Below the pieces are notes generated by a model. The model was given only the letters and a program-made list of their open reading frames with translations, was not told the DNA's origin and did not search any database. A program made the position numbers and the translations under genes. 64,000 nucleotides of DNA, taken from positions 74,637,501-74,701,500 of the forward strand of contig CM055095.1 in the NCBI GenBank assembly GCA_029204225.1, given 5' to 3'. Shown one piece after another: positions 10,899 to 22,300 of the stretch. The number at the start of each line of letters is the position of its first letter. Within the stretch, counting starts at the first letter, position 1. This DNA comes from Diphasiastrum complanatum (lineage: Eukaryota; Streptophyta; Lycopodiopsida; Lycopodiales; Lycopodiaceae).

Positions 10899-11256
10899 TG
10901 TAATAGATCCTAACACCACAGTAGGGCAAACACTAACTGATCCACCCAACCTTGCCTACTCCCTGATATAGAGTAAGCCCCTCCTAGCCCAGTGTGAGGA
11001 CTGGTAGCATGCTACTGCCAAGTGTCGGCCACGTGGCACTGACGTGGCCGACTGCACGTCGGGACCCAACTGGGGGCCCTATCCTGCTGACAGGGTCCCT
11101 AGGCTGTGTTAGGCCCGCCATGGCTATGGACCGTGCTGGGGCACACTACTCACACTGTCTTGCCCTGTTGGTCATGTACACTGGACACGACCCTGACTGT
11201 GGTATCTGACCTATCTGTGTTCCCTAGGGTTCGGCACTGGTTACGAGCTCGTAACA
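10899..11256 (-). repeat. Gy2 5' LTR
   Basis: 358 bp, one mismatch to the 3' LTR (11223). It would hold the promoter for Gy2; the sense strand has a TCTATATCA TATA-like stretch in its distal half. Confidence 0.96.
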
Positions 11257-11261
11257 CTAAC

Positions 11262-11469
11262 ACAGCCTAGGGACCCTGTCAGCAGGATAGGGCTCCCAGT
11301 TGGGTCCCGACGTGCAGTCGGCCACGTCAGTGCCACGTGGCCGACACTTGGCAGTAGCATGCTACCAGTCCTCACACTGGGCTAGGAGGGGCTTACTCTT
11401 TATCAGGGAGTAGGCAAGGTTGGGTGGATCAGTAGTGTTTGCCCTACTATGGTGTTAGGATCTCTTACA
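11262..11469 (+). repeat. Gy1 3' LTR, second part
   Basis: Continues the Gy1 LTR from ACAGCCTAGG to its end TCTCTTACA at 11469, after the duplicated CTAAC at 11257-11261. With 4610-4758 it gives a 357-bp LTR. It differs from the Gy2 LTRs at several positions, so Gy1 and Gy2 are not copies of one insertion event. Confidence 0.93.
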
Positions 11470-12760
11470 TTCCAATTGTTGTCCATCATAATAAAATGCG
11501 TCATCTCTCATATGCCGTCAATTAGTGTTAAAACACCATTACTTTGGTCTTAGCAATATTCACCGTCAAGCCCCACACTAAGCAAAAACCATATAGAGCA
11601 TCAAGATGTCGCTGTAATCCAGAGGCTGTAGAGGATAGCAATGCCACATCATCCGCATATAGTAGGATAGGAATAATAACATCAGCAAGTGGACATCCAT
11701 CACCACCCTCCTTGATGATCCGCTCTAGATCATCAATGTACAATGCAAAAAGAGTGGGAGAGAGTGGACATCCCTGCTTGACCCCAACTGTGCTCTGGAT
11801 TAAAGGCGACCAGGTGCTGCCATCTCTAAAATGTGCTAAAACCCTCTCATATAAGGCGTTGATAGCCATAATGATATCCTGTGAGAAGCCAAGTGAAGAT
11901 AAGCGCTGAAGTAGCAAGTGTTGTGGAACTGACTCAAAGGCCTTGCAGAAATCCACAAAGCAGCAGTATACTCTCCGTCTCCGATGCCGAGCCTCATCTA
12001 TGATGCAACGTAGGACAATGCATGATCAATAGTAGAGTATCCGGGTCTAAAGCCAGCCTGTCAAGAGCAAATAACTCATTTGATTCCGCCTGGGATCCAA
12101 CCATAGACTGCAGAACTGAGCCATAAAGCTTCACCATCGAGTGACTGATCATAACAGTGCGGTAGTTATCAACATTCATTGGATCACCAACCTTGAGAAT
12201 GGGATGGAGAAGGTTCGTGCACCAGTTGGTGGGAAAGCTAGAGGAAACGGCCAAGTTAAAAGTGGGGGCAATGTAAGGAGAGAGAAATTGGGAGACAAGT
12301 TTGAGGAAGTCCGTGTTAAGTGAGTCGACGTTTTTCTCTTTATGAGGTTGGGCTTTACAAATCGTGGATTTAATTTGGTAGCGGGTCGAGTGATAGATAT
12401 AGGCGGAGCATCTGTAGTGTATAAGCGAGTAGCATAATCCACCCAAGAGTCGATATCAATAGGTGAAAGTAAGGAGGATTTCTTAGAAAAGATTTTCCAG
12501 AAAAGAGAGGAGAAGAGAAAAGGGAGTCTATAAGTTTCTGACCATCTCTTGTTAGAGAGTCTCTTTTCTTTTTATTAACTACAAGACGATATTGCTTTTG
12601 TAGTGCACTAAAAGATCAGGAGAGTGATGCATGGCAAATACCACCTACTTATGTAAGGCGTGGCAATCATGATCATACCATCGGTTATAGGTCTTTCGAT
12701 GAGTGGGATATGTCTGTGACAAGAAGCTGGCCTGTTGCTCAATAGGAGAGGAGAAGGGCC
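11470..12760 (-). pseudogene. LINE (non-LTR retrotransposon) reverse transcriptase remnant
   Basis: The best-preserved part (11956-11528) has VDFCKAFESVPQ, GVKQGCPLSPTLFALYIDDL and the catalytic YADDVALLS, the standard LINE RT blocks. Upstream on the minus strand (12446-11994, another frame) is the fingers region with SFPTNWCTNLLHPILKVGD and NYRTVMISH. Further upstream, to about 12760, broken frames resemble the linker between endonuclease and RT (NRWYDHDCHAL). Downstream of RT a FYYDGQQLE-like motif reaches 11470, where Gy1 begins. The endonuclease and 3' end are not seen. I cannot assign a clade. It is ancient, with several frameshifts. Confidence 0.85.
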
Positions 12761-13714
12761 CTCGTTGATCACCCACCCCCTACCCCTGCTGTCGCCCCCA
12801 CCCCCGATGTAGATGCTCCCCCTGCTGCCACCTTCTCCCACCTCCATTGCTGCTCCAGCAGCTGCTATGACATGTGTCACTGTCCACCTACTAGCTTGTC
12901 TATGTGCCAGGGTACTGCCAAGTGGCAAGTGTCGACTGTGCATGGAGTTTGCCATGTATTGACGTTAGGATGTGTCAGGGTTAAGGGGTGCTTGAGGGGA
13001 TATAGTGTGAGCCTTGTCAGGCATTCCTCATTATGGCATTCATATGCAACTATGGTTGGGAGGAGACTTGCAGCAGAGCTCTCATGTTTGCTTGTTGATC
13101 TATGTATATTTGCTTGAGATTAATAAAGTGATGGATTTGTTGGGTAATTTTGTGTATTTACTTAGGGTTTGTGAGCTTGTGTGCAACAAGGTCCAATATG
13201 GCCTAGAAGAATAGGCATGCATAAAATAAGGAGTGATTTAATAGAGTTATTAGGTGTTATTGTTACAAGATTCCCTTGATAATCTTTAACGAGATTTCCA
13301 AATAACAAGAGAGAGCTAGCAATCAATCTCCTAACCAAGGAATGAAAGAGTGAGGAGCAAGCACTAGGCTATCAAGCCTCTACTACACCCTCCCTGCATA
13401 GCTCTCCCTTTCCAAGTACTCATGCAACTCCACTCCCCACGCAAGACTACATGAGGCATCCAAGGACCTATATGGTCTCTAAAGGTTATATGAACTAAAA
13501 TCTCAAGGATGAAACCACATACAAAAGCGCAAAGCTTCCTCAACCATTATCGAGGCTCCCTTGACCCATGGTCAAGCATAGTAACTACAATAACTAGGGA
13601 CATAACAATAACCTCATGGCTTGCCACCCACAAGAGTGGTAGATAATCATATACAGGTATAATCAAGTAGTCAACCTATCTTTAGGCAACCATATCAATT
13701 TAGCCAAAAAGAGG
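12761..13714. other. Unannotated stretch
   Basis: Contains a C-rich, low-complexity patch (12770-12860, CCCCCACCCCCG-like) that may be the 5' end of the LINE. No coding match, LTR end or structural signal that I recognise is present up to 13714. Confidence 0.4.
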
Positions 13715-14060
13715 AAGATGAGGTTGGCAGACGGATAGAAGAATATTTGAGGATGTGGACATATTAGACCCAATAAATCACCATGGCATGCTCCAATCCT
13801 CTTAAAACTTAAAAAGGATCGAGGTATTCAGATGTAAACAGATTACAAGTGGTTAGATAAACTAACCATCGAAAATAAATATGCGTCACCTAGAATGGAT
13901 GACCTTGTAGACTGTCTTAGTGGAGCAAAATACTTTGCTAAGATTGATATCAGGATAGGATATCATCATATCAAGATTAGATCGAAAGATGTACCTCGGA
14001 AGGGTTTCCAAACTCGTTGTGGCCATTATGGATTTTATACTCAATGAGGGAGCATGGAGA
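13715..14060 (+). pseudogene. Ty3/gypsy reverse transcriptase fossil
   Basis: A short RT fragment readable mostly in one frame: SPWHAPILLKLKKDRGIQM, a stop, TDYKWLDKLTIENKY, then GAKYFAKIDI, GYHHIKIR and FQTRCGHYGF. These align with the fingers/palm blocks seen in Gy1 but are clearly another, older family (TDYKWLDK for VDYRALNK). It stops before the catalytic FLDD box. No LTR flanks it. Confidence 0.85.
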
Positions 14061-15040
14061 CCTTTCAACAAGTACCTCTAAGGCCACACCTAAGGCAGAT
14101 TATAAATGCATCTATTAATTTTCTATTGCTCTGGAGGTGAGTGTAGGATCTAGCAAGTGTTCAGTCTATGGTGACGGGATGCCATAACTAGGGACCTTAT
14201 ATAGTAGACTGAAGTGAGGTCAGTTATCCACAGCACAGGGGGTGTGAGTGAGATTAGTACCATGCACAATTGCTTGGGCGGGTCCTATGCCAAGCTCCTA
14301 TGTGTTAATAACCAATAGTTATCAATCAAGGGAGATCTTAAACTCTACTTGACTAATATTTGGGTGGGGTTGTGTCCCTGACTGCTACTCGGGTGTAGCT
14401 TAATTGGAGTGAAACAGATAAATGCATGCTTTATGGTAGTTGTTAGGTCCTTTGTGAATAGGAGCGTTGGACTTGGGTCGTGCTGCCAAAAGGAGACGCC
14501 ATCTCTTTCTTTCCTTTGAGCTCTCCTCTTGTGCGCTACTTGTCGTTGTTGGAGGTTGAACACATGCGATCCAGTACGGCCTTCCACTTTGCTTGAGTGG
14601 CTGGTTTTCTGACCATCTTGCTTATTTTTTCCCACTAAGGCATGGCCTTTTAACCGTTTCAGCTTGTTCTTTATTATTTTGTTGAAAAGAAAACGTTGAA
14701 AATGGTTCCTCCAATACGTTATGGCATAGTGAAGATACATCAGGTTGTCAGATCTCTAACTAAACTAATTTACCTTCCAAGATGAGATTATCCTTTCAAC
14801 CTAGTCACTTCTTTTAAGCAGTTGACATGGAATATATGATGGACTTTTGTCCCTTACAAAAGATCTACTCGATAAGCAAACAAATTGAGTATCTTTAAAA
14901 TCTTTTAAGGACCGGCCTAGCATTAAACAAGGTTAACAGGTTCGTGTAATTTTATACTTCAAAAAGGGAGATTAACGCCGATTGATAGAAGGTTGTTGGG
15001 TCGCAGTCTGCCCGTAAAGAACTGAAGTTAATAACATCAG
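14061..15040. other. Unannotated stretch
   Basis: The longest frame is a 131-codon minus-strand ORF at 14345-14740, Lys/Arg-rich and without family resemblance. I see no LTR boundary, tRNA or repeat here. Confidence 0.4.
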
Positions 15041-15052
15041 TATAACACGTAC

Positions 15053-16540
15053 CACAGGTAGCGGCATGGCACAAGTTGGATAGATTTCTAGCAAACAACG
15101 CTCTTGGTCATCCATGGGATTGCGAACTCCACAATTCTCACATTCCTTCCTGCAAGAAATAGGGAGAAGAAGAGTATTAAAGCTTCCAAACTGTATGATA
15201 TTTCTATCATGAACTACAGGTGAACAGAAATAGATAGGCCGTCTAGATAAAAATTGAGAGAAAGAGTAAAATCACACGTGATGCAATTGCCTAAAAAATG
15301 AGGAAAAGCAGCTCAACGTCCACAAGCTCTTCTAGATGCGGAAGGGCAGAGAGCACACCAAGTAGCAATAGATGACGAGGAGACTGAAGGAATAATAGGA
15401 TGCGCACAGATGAGGCAAGGGATGATAGACAGGCCACACTCTGGGCAGCCAAGTGCCACTGTGGCAGAAGAAGACCACTTACGCCTTCCTTCGCCGAATT
15501 CAACCATCGCTGACAAATCCTAGTCTGCAAAGTTCCAAACGAATGCCAAAGTTACAGTGAGATTGTTGCTTTTTCGGTCGTTTCATTCGATTAAGCAATT
15601 TTGTGTCAATGACTTGAAATGTCACAATACGACAAAATTTGCTTAAAAAGCCTCCGAAGTAAAGGTTCCTTTTGAAGACAACAATGATTTAAAACCTAGA
15701 AAACCTGAAAGTTGGAAAAGGAAATTGAAAGCACATACTAAAAATCTACATATATGACAAATACGTGCGCGACTCCAAGAAAAAAGCTGTGCGGATGCAA
15801 GTGTCAAGAAATGAATGCCATCATATATATACATACGGAGAATCATCTGCAGCAGACGATTGAACTCTGAATCCAGCATTCTCTGCGATTTATGATTTAT
15901 CTTTTTCTAATCTGAATCAATATTGACTGGCTTGGGCATAACGTTCGTCCCCTTCGCACAACCGATCAACCATTCGCATAATAAAGAACTACTAGATCCA
16001 TACGAAATACCTGCAGCGTCCGCAACAAACTGATAAAGTCTTACAGACCGATTGTTGAAATGGTCATTTCACCAACTACTTTCCACTACTGTCAAAGTTT
16101 GCAGGTTTTAACCTGAGAATAATTATAGCTGTAACCTTCAGATTTACAGAATTTATTGGAATTGCCATTTCAGCAACTACTTTCAACTGCTGTCAAAGTT
16201 TGCAGGTTTTAACCTCAGAATAATGCACTAAGTTTAGCTGTAACCTCCAGATTCACAGAGATTCTATACTCGTGTTTAACAGCTTCGACTGGATTGAATC
16301 AAAATGTTGCAAGTGCTTGAAAATCAATAGAATATACCTGTATGTGCAGCCTGTCGTTGCGATCCACGATCGTGAAGCTGCACTCATTATTATGATCGAT
16401 GAGACGATAAATGAGTTGTCAGTGTTCCTATCGAACCAAATTTGCCCGCCATTTTCGAAAATGAAAATTAGCAAACGAGGGAGAAATCGTAGCCGGTCAG
16501 TTTTTAACGAGGACTAGCGGCGCCGTATGTTAAGTAGGTG
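15053..16540 (-). other. Possible fragment of a spliced host gene
   Basis: No transposon signature appears here, but the minus strand shows several good splice-site pairs. Candidate exons are 15053-15149 (after TTGCAG, before GTACGT), 15483-15524 (after TTGCAG, before GTAAGT) and one ending at 16338 (CACATACAG before GTATATT). The first of these reads KECENCGVRNPMDDQERC, with a C-x2-C pair that could be part of a zinc site. Another stretch (NNRSVRLYQFVADAAG, near 16010-16060) ends at a CTGCAG/GTATTT junction. I do not recognise the protein, cannot join the exons in one frame with certainty, and the whole may be a pseudogene. Confidence 0.25.
16056..16259. repeat. Tandem duplication, about 100-bp unit
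   Basis: Copy 1 (16056-16150) and copy 2 (16159-16259) share GTCAAAGTTTGCAGGTTTTA and flanking blocks with scattered differences and one 11-base length difference. It lies between candidate exons of the preceding entry. Confidence 0.85.
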
Positions 16541-18644
16541 GCTATCGATGGGGAACGGCATAATACATTTTAGGCCCACATTCTTGTTGGATTTTTGCCA
16601 TGTGTCAGCCTTGTCAACGTGGCAAAATCCTAATGTTTATAAGAAGATAGACTCTTTGCACTATGGACTAGGTATCATTCATCTGCAGGTGGGCTACTGC
16701 GTGTAGTAGGCCGAGCCGTGAAATCGGCGAATACTGCTACAAGTTGTAACCCACCGTCGCATTAACAATACCTAATGTATTAGGAGAGAGATAGATGGTC
16801 AAGATCTAAATCTGTTTGCAACCTCCACCATGGAAACTAATCATTTTAAAATTAAACAGTGAATTCACTTCATATTGAAATTGAAACTCACTTAGCGAAC
16901 CTTTCCATGTTCACTCCCTCATCCGAGCAAAATGACGTCAAGCAACAGCACGGTTTGCTTAACGGGTGAAAGGGTTTGCAAATTTTCCTGAAATTAGCTC
17001 CTGGAGAGAACAGATGCCCTGTTCTCTTATGTGCATAAATGATGTAGGCTAATGCACAGCGGGGTGAGGGGATGAGCATGCAAAGAGCTCCTTAGAGTGA
17101 CACCACCTCAGCTCTTAGCAAATTGTTACAATAGCTTACCACTCTCATCAAAGCTAACAAAGTCCAATGGCGCCTAGATTTAAATGGTCATGTGTCATAA
17201 AATCTTCCATTAGTAGCCCCTTCCAACTTCAAATTGACATGTGTGGCTTTCTATTTATTATGGATTATAATGTGGGGTTTTAGATTAGGCCCTCATGGCC
17301 CCGCTAATTTAAAGAGTGAGTGGATAGGTCCAAAGGCTTTCACCTTTGTGCGCATATATATATATATATAGTTATATATGTATATGAAGCTTTCACTCTC
17401 TATTAAAGCATGTTTTGGACATCACCTTAAAGGAGAATTGTGGGAACTTCTACTAGTAGGAAGCGATTAGCATTTCTACTTTTCAAGGCAACCAAAAATT
17501 AAGGTTTTCATGTCATGATGGAATATCAACTTCAATGGAACCTTAATTTCCACCAACAAGAGTCTTTATTGGAGATTGCCCTTTCCAAAGAAAGAGATGG
17601 AAGATATGGAAATATCAAGATCGTGTGCACGCGTGGACCTTGTCATATAGGCATACTATGGAAAATAATATTATGGCTTAAGGCATCTTGGTTTCCAAGG
17701 GGAGCTTCAACTGGGACCAAAGAAACTTTGGATGCCAAGCTAACCAAGTGAGCCAACCCTTGGATGATATTATTATGGCTAAATGAGAGAACTAGTCATT
17801 ATTTCCCATAACAATCTTAATGTGTGTTGTGAAAGTCTTATCATATAAAACCAAATCAGCTACGTGAGGCAATTCGACGGTTGGATACGACGTAACCTTT
17901 AAAGTCGTGTTGTCAAATGTAAGAGAACAACATTTTGAGGTTCCATCCAAGAGTGCTTCGTATTTTTTGATTCCATCCATGAGGGCTTCATATTCAAGAG
18001 TACATACTTGAGCTCCATGTTTTGAGGTTGAAAATTACAATTGATTACATTTGTAAGACAAAATCAATATCAATCATTACTAACTAAGTAGTGAAGTCCA
18101 CAAGCTTGATCTTAATCGTCCACTCATATAAAGATTGGAACTTGCACGAAATGAAGTAGCTAAAAGAGAAGATAGCTCCTTCTCAATCTCAAGTCCACAT
18201 GTGTGGCAAACTGTATATATGTTATTGGCAAGTAGCATGAATATTTTGGATATTGTACTAAATTGTTCACTTTTGACAAACATTTTAACAATGGACGAGC
18301 TATTCATCTTAAAATAGAACAAAATATTCACAAACAACAATCTATTGTGAAATGACATTTTAAAGAATCACCAACAATGGTCCATTTTGCAATGGATTTT
18401 GTGCTGTTTAGAGATAGCTTTTAAAAAAATGCATAGTAAATGTTGCAAATATTCAACACATACCTAAGCATGCAATGGAGCCAAAAGTTTTTTTTGGAAT
18501 GTACAAGGTGACAAGTGTGATCACGATAGTGGCTAAGGGTCCTAATTTGAGACACCTTATTGCCACATGATTGAAGCAAAAGGATCACTCTTTGTTCATG
18601 CAAAATATCTACAGCATATGGTACACTATATCAAGATACGAAGA
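16541..18644. other. Unannotated stretch with small structures
   Basis: Contains an imperfect hairpin at 16589-16630 (GGATTTTTGCCA against TGGCAAAATCC) and an (AT) microsatellite at 17353-17370. A short minus-strand frame at 17792-18010 holds a duplicated phrase, EYEALMDGIK/KYEALLDG. No convincing gene is present. Confidence 0.45.
17353..17370. repeat. (AT)n microsatellite
   Basis: Nine AT dinucleotides followed by a second ATATAT run near 17372. Confidence 0.9.
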
Positions 18645-19182
18645 TGTTGGATTTGTTAGATTTCAGTACTTTAGGACCCTAAATGGATCTACACAAGATC
18701 CACAAGAGTGATTGTGCAAGAATCGCCTTATGAAGATCAAACTAGATCCTGTTGCAAAACAACCAAAAGGAAACCTGTGGAGCAAAACTACCCAACCAAC
18801 ATGAAATGGCTAGTCAATACCCTAACCACTTCACTCCCATGCCATGGTGAGGAAACTTGGCTCAAGAAACTGAATTTTCAATAGGGAGATGGGCGCGTTC
18901 CCATGGTAAGTATTCTCTCTCCAAAGAGAGAATATTTCCCTTAGGATTCCCGTGCAGCCTATAATAATCTATTGACCTCCTATTCTTGCATTATAGCAAT
19001 CAGACACCATGCAAGTGCTCCTATGTCCAATTATAGGTCTGGGCCCTCGTATGATTATTAATTATCTTTACAGGCCAAGCTCGGAATGACGAGGCATAAC
19101 CAATAACCATATACACTGGAGTGACCGGCTATCCATGTCAGGACTTGTCTTGAATCCCACGTATTGGACATGGACGTAACAT
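18645..19182 (-). repeat. Gy3 3' LTR
   Basis: 538 bp from TGTTACGTCC (at 19182) to AATCCAACA (at 18645), TG...CA ends. It sits directly after the polypurine tract AAGGGGGGAAGAA. Its first five bases (TGTTA) are shared with the Gy1/Gy2 LTR but the rest is different. Confidence 0.8.
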
Positions 19183-19330
19183 TCTTCCCCCCTTAAACCA
19201 ATTCTGTCCTCCAAACAAGTAACTAGGGAAGATCCAATTGGTATGCTTTTAACTCTTTCCCATGAATCATTATCCTCAATTTAACCAACCAACCTAAGCA
19301 AGCACTCAGAGATAGAACAATTTCTCAATT
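19183..19330 (-). pseudogene. Gy3 polypurine tract and polyprotein C-terminus
   Basis: Reading the minus strand toward the LTR, broken frames give WLVKL, then SWERVK, then CLEDRIGL and the purine tract. This matches the usual end of a chromodomain (LVKW...ATWE) and the LEDR-type tail of plant chromoviruses. At least one frameshift lies between WLVKL and SWER. Confidence 0.55.
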
Positions 19331-22300
19331 GTTCACTCTGACTAGTTTAAGTATACGATATAAACTCAGTACATAGGAAACACATAGTAGATCCACAAGA
19401 TTAAGATGTACATAAACCAACATATCCAACTATGTTCCTATACATAAACATAGCCTATCAACTGGCAGATATCCATAATCTGCATATGTTACTTACATAA
19501 TTCACTGAGAACTTGCAACTCAGCTACAACCAAACTCTATTTCTCATGAGTAAATAACATATATGGGAAATCTTTGAGGCGAATAATTCCACATCACAAG
19601 TTTTCCAACCATCTAACTCTTATTAACAAATTTTCTTCTACCAGTCACCCTACCTCAGATCTTAGTGTACAAACCAAGATTAGGCTAACTTATACCGACA
19701 TATTTGGACATAAAGTTAAGATTAAAACTTTATTCCACTGATCCAATTCATAACAAAATGGTACTTGGTAACAATCAGTGAACCTTAATTTAATCTTTCC
19801 CACTACTTCCCATATTCATGAATATCTCAATATCCCCAAAACTCCTCTAGTTCCAAATTATCCAAAATAATCACTTAGAGAGTTTCTCAATTTCATTTGG
19901 ATGGTTCTACCTTTGCACACATACTAGATTCCTCAAAAGAAATCTATGCAACTGGCTAATTCATCGAAAGTCTTATTCCTATCTTTTCTTCTCCCCCTTT
20001 TAAAAAGAAATTCCATAATTTTGATTGAAAAGTTCCCAGGAGACAACGTATAAGATATCAAAGATTTGAAAAGTTGGTAATGAGTATCTAATGCTATTAC
20101 AAACCAGACTTTTTCCTCATAATCACATAATATCTTATCCCGAGTGATAGAAATATTACATCTCAATAATCAACTATCAAATAAAGATAAACATTTGGGT
20201 TCAAGAAGTCTAAATGCCACTTAATCAATTGAAAACATCAATAGATTATGAGCTATATTCACAAATCATATGTGGAAGTACAATTTCATATAACTATAAC
20301 AGTCCTTCAGAACAAAGTTCTACACTGGAAGGAATTATATGAACCTCAATCCAATTGTCTCGTATTTAAGAATTTCTAAAAAGTAGAGGTTTAAAATAAT
20401 AGAGAAATAGATTTAAGGGTTTCCAATTTTTGTAATTAATGAGATACCATTTAGGGATTGATCTGTATCTCATAATTTTCTAGAATACCCTAAGCAAAAA
20501 CCAATGGAATCTGTTAGTATTACCATTACAACAATCACTAACCATCGGTCTACAGATCATTCTACCCAAGAAATCCCCTTTGGAATAACTGATGTCCCAT
20601 ACCATCGGCTTATCCTCCAAGAATCCTCTGCATCTAGATCTGTTTAGCCCAAAAAGTCAAAAAGACTATTTGGTTATCCTTTACCCAGATATAGGATTAG
20701 TAACACAACCAATTCCAGGAGATACTTCTAACCATTGAAATCCCTCATCCTCCTTAAGTGATACTCAAAGAATACCACTCCGCATTGTACCCCGACATGG
20801 ACGAGAAGAAATGTATAATTCAAGTACAGTTAAAATGCCGCAAGTCTATTCACTAACCCAAAAGGAACATGGATCTCAACAAAACCGAATATCATATTGT
20901 CCTACATATCCAATAACTATTTCAAAATCAATAAAAAGAACTTAACTCTTTTACAGGTTAGAATTTATCTTGGTTGTTACAGTCATTATAAAGAAATACT
21001 CTACAATATGAAAGAATCCAAATTACTAGATTCATGTATGAAACACCTTCCATCTAATTTACTTTGCAAGATCCAAATCTAATTACAAAACAGAGATGGT
21101 TCCATAAATGAATTATCAGTTTTGCCACTCACTTTTCCCTTAGATTCATCGATTTCACAAAAATCTAATTAACATTGGGAAAAAGAAATCCAAATTCCCA
21201 GAGACAGTCTTCTTAAATATTTTCCAATTGTTATTCTCACTTGCAATTAAATATACTTCAGGAATTGAAAGTAGATTAATCAAACTGATCAACTCAGTCA
21301 ACCAATCATCTACCCCTCAGGCTACCTCCTTTTTCCTCCCTTCCACAAAATGGTTCATGTTAAAAAAATCCCAAATTTGTACTATGAAAAAGTTATTTGG
21401 TATCAGTAACTTAACAACCAATTAACCAGGCAGTTTTGATTGTCCAATCATTAAGTGCCACACTTAAATTTTGGCAAATCCCCTTATGGATCAGCATAAC
21501 AACTATTCCAACAAGATTTACATTATTCTTGGTCTTTATTGATCCATAGAAACAAGAAATGCTCCATAATTGAGAGATTCACAAAATTTTCAACTAAAAG
21601 TGAAGAGTACAGTGACCTTGACAACTGACTGATTTCAATTCGATAAGATCATTCAATTTACAAGCGATTTCTGTTTGATCAATAACCAACAATTTGAACC
21701 ATTCCAAAACATCCATGGTTAATTCAACTTTTACGTAAACTGGGATTTCCAAATTCCGTTCAATATGGACCTAAACTGTGAAAATCAATGTAAACATTGA
21801 CTTGGCAGTTTTACAGTTACCATCACATATCGTAGGGATTTTTCAACACCCGGCATGCATCAGATATAACATGCAATGATTTCTATAAAAAAAATCAATT
21901 TTTTTACGTAAATTGCCAAGAACTTGGGAAATCAGCACTGGGAGTTTCGAAATCCGTTTGAAATGGGCCAACTGCGAAAATCGATTAAGAAGATCGATTT
22001 ATCAAATTCACAGGCACTGTCACATATTGAGATCATTTCGAAACATCCTGCATGCAACAAGCTTGACATTCAATGACATTTTCAAAAAAATGAAAATTTT
22101 TCTAAAAACAACCTAGCTCTAGGAAAGCTGCTTTTTGATCTAGAATCACCAAAAATAGCTTTCAGGCAAGAAATGTTCTGATCAATCTACTGATTACGCA
22201 TGCAACATGCATCCAAGCATGCATAACGGTCAATCGATACATTTCCATCAACAGACAAGCACCACTCTGAATTACAAGCATGCATGCATCAGAACATTTC

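Larger units (their letters stand above)
4759..11256 (-). mobile_element. Gy2: complete-length chromovirus inserted in the Gy1 LTR
   Basis: This 6,498-bp element lies on the minus strand and has two 358-bp LTRs (4759-5116 and 10899-11256), a primer site, a leader of about 1 kb, one gag-pol frame and a polypurine tract. It is the same family as Gy1, with closely matching proteins. The LTRs differ at one position only (5083 versus 11223), so insertion was recent. The gag-pol frame nevertheless carries stops at 8620-8622, 7759-7761 and 6408-6410 and frameshifts near 7185 and 5818. Target duplication CTAAC flanks it. Confidence 0.96.
1..11469 (+). mobile_element. Gy1: Ty3/gypsy chromovirus, 5' LTR outside window, 3' LTR split by Gy2
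   Basis: Leader, gag, protease, RT, RNase H, integrase and chromodomain occur in Ty3/gypsy order on the plus strand from 1 to 4598. A polypurine tract follows at 4597-4609, then an LTR beginning TGTTACGAG at 4610. That LTR stops at 4758 where Gy2 begins and resumes at 11262-11469, so Gy1 occupies 1-4758 plus 11257-11469. Bases 1-126 align with the leader of Gy2 near 9910-10030, which places the missing 5' LTR roughly 0.9 kb left of the window. The reading frame is broken by a 1-base loss near 1753, a 5-base insertion near 2803, a 320-base deletion near 3668 and a stop at 3834-3836, so this copy cannot encode its own proteins. The host target was probably the LINE that starts at 11470. Confidence 0.93.

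Noticed and set aside
4610-11469. Inverted segmental duplication of one element
   Set aside because: Separate LTR sets, a CTAAC target duplication and different lesions in each copy show two insertions, not a duplication.
14345-14740. 131-codon minus-strand ORF
   Set aside because: Low-complexity, basic, no motif, no start context or neighbours that support a gene.
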